A DNA stretch of 64,000 nucleotides from Parapristionchus giblindavisi. Lineage: Eukaryota; Nematoda; Chromadorea; Rhabditida; Diplogasteridae. The stretch is taken from positions 1 through 64,000 of the forward strand of contig CALSFV010000137.1 of assembly GCA_943737045.1 (NCBI GenBank). The letters run 5' to 3'. This document shows, piece after piece, positions 58,469-64,000 of this stretch. Position numbers and translations under genes: made by a program. Under the pieces are notes generated by a model, which had not been told where the DNA came from, ran no database searches, and worked only from the letters and a program-made list of their open reading frames with translations. Every line of letters starts with the position of its first letter. Position 1 is the stretch's first letter.

Positions 58469-59170
58469 AAAACTACAGTAATCTACCGTAACCCGGTTCG
58501 GTGGGTCAGATCAAGTGCGATGGGTCAGATTTCACTAAAAATTGTCAGAACAGCCTCTACTTGTGCGAAATCATTATCACCTATTGTAAACTACAGTAAT
58601 CTACCGTAACCCGGTTCGGAGGGTCAGATCAAATGCGGTGGGTCAGATTTCACTTAAAATTGTCGGAACAGCCACTACTTGTGCGATACCATTTCCAACT
58701 ATTATAAACTACAGTAATCTACAGTAACCCGGTTCGGTGGGTCAGATCAAGTGCGGTGGGTCAGATTTCACTAAAAATTGTCGGAACATCCACTACTTGT
58801 GCGAAATCATTTCCAACTATTGTAAACTACAGTAATCTATCATAACCCGTTTCGGTGGGTCAGATCAAGTGCGATGGGTCAGATTTCACTAAAAAATTGT
58901 CAGAACAGCCACTACTTGTGCGAAATCATTATGAGCTATTGCAAACTACCGTAATCTACCGTAACCCAGTTCGGTGGGTCAGATTAAGTTCGGTGGGTCA
59001 GATTTCACTAAAAATTGTCAGAACAGCCACTACTTGTGCGAATTCATTTTCGGCTATTGTAAACTACAGTAATCTACCGTAACCCGGTTCGGAGGGTCAG
59101 ATCAACTGCGGTGGGTCAGTCGATCTGACCCTCCGATCTTCACTAAACGATTTCACTAAAAATTGACGGA
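58468..59170 (+). repeat. 118-bp minisatellite
   Basis: About 5.5 head-to-tail copies of a unit containing ctacagtaatctaccgtaac, cggttcggtgggtcagat and cactacttgtgcgaa. The same block occurs singly in end II of the TIR elements. Confidence 0.9.
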
Positions 59171-59562
59171 ATGGCCACTATCGATTTTTGTAGCAAATGT
59201 GTCAAAAATATCCTATCACAAGTGTATTCAATCGATATGTCGTCGATAGTAGACGTATCAAATGATACGGATCGTACATACATGTATTTGAAATACCATG
59301 AATAATAGAGCATATTTAACTATGTAATACATTATCCCTTATTCAAAACTTAATATATTAAATGCTAATAAATTTTTTTTCTAGGATGGACGGGTATGTG
59401 TGATAAAAGAATATTTATTATCTATTGTAATATATTATATTTATTGTATTCTAACAATGTTTAGCATTTAATATCTTAAGTTTAGTGCAAAAAAAAACAC
59501 TTTCTACAATGATTTTAAATCGCGGTTTCCACCGCGATTCAATAAAACTAAAAGAACCCCTA

Positions 59563-60522
59563 CCACAAGGGAGTGCGGATACAGTAGAGGGCCTTCTTTG
59601 AGGGCTACGAGCCCTCAAATAAAAGATATTCATTTGGCTTCAGAGAGTATGCACCGTATTCTCTCAAGTTAAATAAAAGTAGAAGAATCGCATAAAGTTG
59701 ACAAATGTTAGTGTAACAGTGCATAAATCGTATTCTCTCAAGTTAAATAAAAGTAAAAGAATCTTTTTCACCCAAATGGGCGCCTTTTATTTTTGCGCTA
59801 GCGATTGACGGCAAAGACAAATAATGCGTATTGCCGCTTTGCGAACCATTATTTGAGGGAACTAATTATCTATGCAGACTTCTAATTTATTGTTCTTGTA
59901 TTTATCAATTGGCACTGTATTGGAAGTATTTACACTTCATTTCATTAATATTTTTGAATTGAGCATCATGTCTTTTTACATTACATTTAAATACTATATC
60001 GAGATCAACTAAACGGTGGATCTGTAGTGAAAAGAGATGGTTCCACTGATCCTAGTTGAGCGCAACTTTCATAAAGTCCGTCAGCCCGTGTCTCTTTATA
60101 TTAATTCATTCATTTTTCAATTATATTGTCTTATCGTTAAATGAAATGTGCAATGAGGAAATGATTCTCATAGTAAGATATTCTCGCATAATTTCAGAGT
60201 ATCCATAGATATATTGTTGTATTCGCTGTTCAAGTAACAGGTTTATGCGCATACGACATCAGTTTGCTGCGATTGACTTTATAATAATTCATTCTATTCT
60301 TCACTAAACTAATCTTCGACGCATATAAGTCTCTGCCGCGCAACTTCGAAATCGCTAGCGCAAAATAAAAGGCGCCCATTTGGGTGAAAAAGATTCTTTT
60401 ACTTTTATTTAACTTGAGAGAATACGGTTTATGCATACTCTCTGAAGCCAAATGAACATCTTTTATTTGAGGGCTCGTAGCCTTCAAAGAAGGCCCTCTA
60501 CTGTATCCGCACTCCCTTGTGG
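59563..60522. mobile_element. Foldback element beside copy E
   Basis: Inverted arms start CCACAAGGGAGTGCGGATAC and share gggctacgagccctcaaat, ggcgccttttattttgcgc and a duplicated ctctcaagttaaataaaag. Roughly 960 bp. It lies where the last exon of copy E should be. Non-coding. Confidence 0.7.
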
Positions 60523-60633
60523 TTTTCGTTTCTTTTGGAAACTATCGAAGAGAGTACAATAATCCCGGATGAGAACCGACTGGTAAGAACTGTTATTTTA
60601 TCCCAAATTTTACACCGGTCATTCCGATATTAA

Positions 60634-60746
60634 GGGGAGCGTAACCTCACTCAATGGTCTCTTCGACGCGCAATGCTATCTCGTTGTTAGAGAACAGATA
60701 AATATTGTGCACAATGAAGATGACATTGAGAGAGGTAACACTCCCT
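60634..60746. mobile_element. 113-bp TTAA MITE, copy 1
   Basis: Tip GGGGAGCGTAACCTC inverted to GAGGTAACACTCCCT, TTAA at 60630-60633 and 60747-60750. Copy C (about 52470-52495) shows the same site without it. Confidence 0.85.
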
Positions 60747-61129
60747 TTAAATATATTAAATATCGGACTGACCTACTCATGATTAGCGAAAATTTGGGTT
60801 AAAAAGAGTTCTTATCCAGTCGGTTCTCATCCGACATCATTCCAGTATAACTTACTCTGACTAGTAGTTTATTATATTTCAGCTGTAATTCTTTCATTTC
60901 TATTTCCATTATTGCATTTCTTTTCTCTAGTTCTTCTTCTTTCTTCTCCTTATCTTCTAGTCTTCTTTTTAGTTCACTTCTATTCTGTTCTTCGATTTCT
61001 AGTCTCTTTTCAAGTAAATTTTTAGTCTTCAAAAGTTCTTCTTTCTCTTTTTGTCCAGTTTCGACTTTTCTTTCGAGTTCTTCAATTCTCTTCTTATTAG
61101 CTTGGTTCTGAAAATATAACACTGAAAAG

Positions 61130-61195
61130 AAAAACGAGAGGGAGAGCGCGGGTAAGATAGAGAGGAAAGAACGAGAGATAGGGGGAAACGAGAGA

Positions 61196-61227
<32 letters not shown>

Positions 61228-61335
61228 TACAGAGAGAGAGCGAGAAAGAGAGAGCGAGAGAGAGAGAGAGAGAGAGATACAGAGAGAGAGAGAGCGAGAA
61301 AGAGAGGATGAGGGAGAGAAAGAGAGAGTGAAAAA
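61130..61335 (-). repeat. (GA)n tract in copy E
   Basis: Purine repeats with gagcgagaaa and gatacagag variants in the intron before the coil exon, the same position as in copy C. Confidence 0.9.
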
Positions 61336-61800
61336 GATATTGAACTTACAATATACTTCTCTGGTAGATGAGCAGTGAGTAGATGAACTGGTCGTCCATA
61401 ATCATATGTCTGTACATTCACCATTCCATTCTCATCAATTCCAACAGTATTCGATAAATCTCCCAAACTTGAATAATTTTCTTTAACGTCAAATAATTCT
61501 ATTTATTTCCACTTACTTTGTCTTTATAATTTCATATGATAAATCATTCATATTCACTGATATTAAGCTTCCATCAAAAGTCAAATAAAAGATCCAATTA
61601 CTGAATACCACAAACCGAATACAAAACTGAAATCATTCTAATGTAAATCGACAGAATAACTGAAACATGCCCTTGGTAATTCTTTTTTTCTCGAAATATT
61701 CTTCTGAATCTGATTGATATCGACGAATGGAGGAAGAATTTACATGATCAATTATACCGAATAAGAAGTTTCTGGAAATTCATTTAGAGTAATTTGTTAA

Positions 61801-61913
61801 AGGGAGCGTAACCTCTCTCAATGGTCTCTTCGACGTATTATGCTCTCTCGTTGTTAGAGAACAGAGAAATAGTGTGCGCAATGAAGAGGCCATTGTGAGA
61901 GGTAACGCTCCCT
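61801..61913. mobile_element. 113-bp TTAA MITE, copy 2
   Basis: Tip AGGGAGCGTAACCTCTC, inverted right tip, TTAA at 61797-61800 and 61914-61917. The matching intron of copy C (about 54430-54450) lacks it. Confidence 0.85.
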
Positions 61914-62394
61914 TTAATATAGAATATATTGTTAAAATCTTACTCACTCATGTGCAAGAAGTACATCATATTCCTTTAATTCATCAATCGAAATATTATA
62001 TTTAATTCCAGTTTTTATCTCTTTCAATGAAATAATGGAGACACTGCCATTTGAAAAAAAACTTTTATTCCATTTTCGATCTGTAATTTTTTTAAAAATT
62101 AACAATTTCAGTTTCTACTTATAAAATTATTTGTTTTTACCTTTACTAATTCTTTGATTACGATTCCATCATTTATTAGTTCAGCTTTCTTTATTATTTT
62201 GTCCTGAATATTGATTTCATTGTACTTTTCAATCTCGAAATTAACCTTTTCGAAGAAGAACGAATTACCCACAACTCCCAATGGGGCGTCATACTCAAAT
62301 TGTTGCTCTATACGTTTGTTTCTAAATTCAATATTTTTACATTGAAATATTTACAAAATTAATTTAATTTCTGTTTGATTTTCAATACAGACGT

Positions 62395-62540
62395 GGAGAA
62401 GGCGAGAGGGAGAGAGAGGGAGAGAGGGAGAGAAGGAGAGAGATAGATGGACAGGGAGAGAGGAAAGGGAGAGAGGGAGAGAGTGAGAAAGGGAGAGAGG
62501 GAGAGAGGGAGAGATAGAGGGGGGAGAGTGAGAGAGATTT
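62395..62540 (-). repeat. GGGAGAGA tract in copy E intron 2
   Basis: Purine repeats at the intron position that in copy B holds the TCTCCC tract. Confidence 0.9.
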
Positions 62541-62983
62541 TAAAATTATTCTCTTTAGGTTTATTTCGAAATTTAATATTATTAGATTGAAAAAAATAGT
62601 AAAAGAAATTTAATTTCAGTATGATTTTTTTATTACAGAAATGAAAACAAACCCTTTCATCCATGTAAGGACTATAGGGCTGTAATAAGAACGATGAATA
62701 AATTCATCTGAAATATTCATTACAATAACCCTTTTACGAATCCTCTCATACCTTGAGTGATTTGGTAGAATTCTCCCTCTTCATCAATCGAATATTCTTG
62801 ACGTTTCTTGAACTCCATAATTCAACTGAAATTGAGAAATTAAAATAACACTAACTATTAGGGTTGCAGGAACGGGGGCGAATTCTACGCACCCTATTGC
62901 TACCCCTTCCCTTCTCTCTAGCAATCACCCGTGAGAGGCACTCTCTCCCTTCCTAACTTCGTAGTTTGCCACGCCACGGCTAG

Positions 62984-63025
62984 AGAGTGCGTAGTCCCCG
63001 CATCTTTGCGGGGACTACGCACTCT
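62984..63025. other. Perfect 18-bp hairpin
   Basis: AGAGTGCGTAGTCCCCGC, 6-nt loop, then its exact complement. The left half also resembles ctagtgcgtagtc near 21745. Could be a foldback-element tip; no run of T follows. Confidence 0.8.
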
Positions 63026-63029
63026 TTCT

Positions 63030-64000
63030 CGCCTCTCCCAGACTCTCTCCCTACTCTCTTCAGTCCACCCGCCTCGCCCCCCATAGAGGCACGTTTGAAG
63101 ACATATCTAACTCCCCTCTCATCTGAGAACTTAGCAGTCAACAGTAAAGTTTTAGCTCACATCGATCCGGTTTTGATTCTTTTTTGGAAGAGTTCATACG
63201 ATCAAAACAAACGAAATCACATTCGTTCAAAATAATGACTCAAAAAATATTTGAAAAAATACTTTACTTTGTTTAGAATGATAATAAAAAATTAAACACA
63301 TTATTTTTATCCGAACAGTGATATAAAAGTCATCAACGGAATCAACTGAATTCTGAAACGTGAAAATTATGATGCCATAACTATAAATAATGTCACTACT
63401 TTCACTACACTATGACTCATGACTATGACTTGTCACTACTTTCGTTCATAATTAGTTTATTTCACAACAATAGTATTGGAAGAGTCGATACGATTGAACC
63501 AAACGAAATGACATTCGTTCTACGGTTTTCGAGCGAAATCTAATCAATTATGGTACAAAATAGTATTGGTATGGACACTGTGGACAGTTGAATTTCTCTC
63601 AATGATCATTGGAATCATAGGAATCAGAGGATTCACATTTTTATCATTTTTCACGGCCTTGAATGGGGTATTATCTAAATGTTTTTAGTGTGGATCCGTT
63701 TGCCCAATGCACTTATGTGTATTAAAAAAGTGAAAAAAGTAATTGATTGAAGTAGAATCCACGAAAACGTCGACCGCACAGCAGACAGAAAGGCAGAATG
63801 AAATGGCAGAAATTCGCACAAATCCTGGCATTATTCAGACTGCAAAACTGGTATTCGGTAGGATTTTCTCCTCCATACAACGTTCACAGCTTATTATCTG
63901 TAACGACTCCCGACAGGAGTTTTTGATTGTGGTATACAACGGAGGATAACTACCCTTGCCCTTATTTGGTACAATTGTAGTGCAATACGATTTGATGATA
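63030..64000. other. No recognisable gene
   Basis: AT-rich sequence; the open frame at 63743-63949 has no known motif. Confidence 0.5.

Larger units (their letters stand above)
60856..62818 (-). pseudogene. Coiled-coil family, copy E (has the 5' exons; frameshifted)
   Basis: The only copy showing the start: exon 1 62752-62818 (MEFKKRQEYSIDEEGEFYQI) and exon 2 up to 62707 (DEFIHRSYYSPIVLTWMK), then about 62147-62340 (QQFEYDAPLGVVGNSFFFEK), 61949-62070, 61668-61774 (NFLFGIIDHVNSSSIRRYQ), 61518-61627, 61351-61494 (NTVGIDENGMVNVQTYDYG) and the coil exon 60856-61107 with a single 14-residue unit. The exon at 61949-62070 has one extra T in a T-run after IENGIKV and lacks about 80 bp, breaking the frame. 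The ISKWDEKK exon is not found downstream. Introns carry GA tracts at 61130-61335 and 62395-62540 and a TTAA MITE. Confidence 0.75.

Noticed and set aside
58468..59170. CRISPR-like array
   Set aside because: Units are contiguous 118-bp repeats without unique spacers, in a eukaryotic genome.

Overview
The window is eukaryotic, from a small-bodied metazoan. Short GT..AG introns (many 38-60 bp, acceptors usually tttcag) interrupt recognisable animal genes, and the sequence is dominated by eukaryotic transposable elements. Dispersed 'ctacagtaatctaccgtaacc' repeats, 'aatcaatcaat'-rich introns and Tc1/Tc3-like elements make a nematode my best guess. That assignment is weak because no rRNA, mitochondrial or spliced-leader gene is present to settle it.

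Layout. 1-5.8 kb: two copies (A, B) of a coiled-coil gene family and remnants of an AIF-like oxidoreductase gene. 5.9-8.6 kb: a foldback DNA element with 8-bp target duplication, and a LINE reverse transcriptase remnant. 9.3-15.3 kb: an almost identical tandem array LTR-gag-LTR-gag-LTR-gag-LTR of a pol-less BEL/Pao-type element, lying next to the tail of another BEL/Pao pol. 15.86-20.05 kb: an apparently intact Kolobok-type DNA transposon (TTAA duplication, THAP-domain transposase in 13 in-phase exons). 20.6-24.5 kb: nested palindromic and Tc1-type elements. 24.6-30.7 kb: one BEL/Pao pol on the minus strand, split by three DNA-element insertions. 30.4-38.8 kb and 49.8-51.7 kb: a tandem array of a 4.2-kb chimeric unit (BEL/Pao RT fragment + tRNA-like sequence + Penelope-like RT).

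38.85-49.76 kb is the most unusual part. A 10.9-kb insertion splits that tandem array. It has terminal inverted repeats and a 3-bp CTG duplication, and it holds a second related element of 6.7 kb, also CTG-flanked, in inverted orientation. Between their ends lie intron-containing, decayed fragments of housekeeping genes: glycogen synthase in the outer element; DNA topoisomerase II, GDP-mannose pyrophosphorylase B and an unrecognised small gene in the inner one. In both elements the captured genes read from the same end (end I) towards the same end (end II). I read this as a gene-capturing DNA transposon family, with PIF/Harbinger-like ends; no transposase is seen.

52.2-62.8 kb: three more copies (C, D, E) of the coiled-coil family on the minus strand. 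Copy number of a 42-bp coil repeat varies from 1 to 12, and the copies carry further palindromic insertions and two 113-bp TTAA-flanked MITEs whose tips resemble the Kolobok element. 62.8-64 kb: no recognisable gene.

Most host-like genes here are broken. The Kolobok transposase is the only long gene that reads open from start to stop under a complete splice model.
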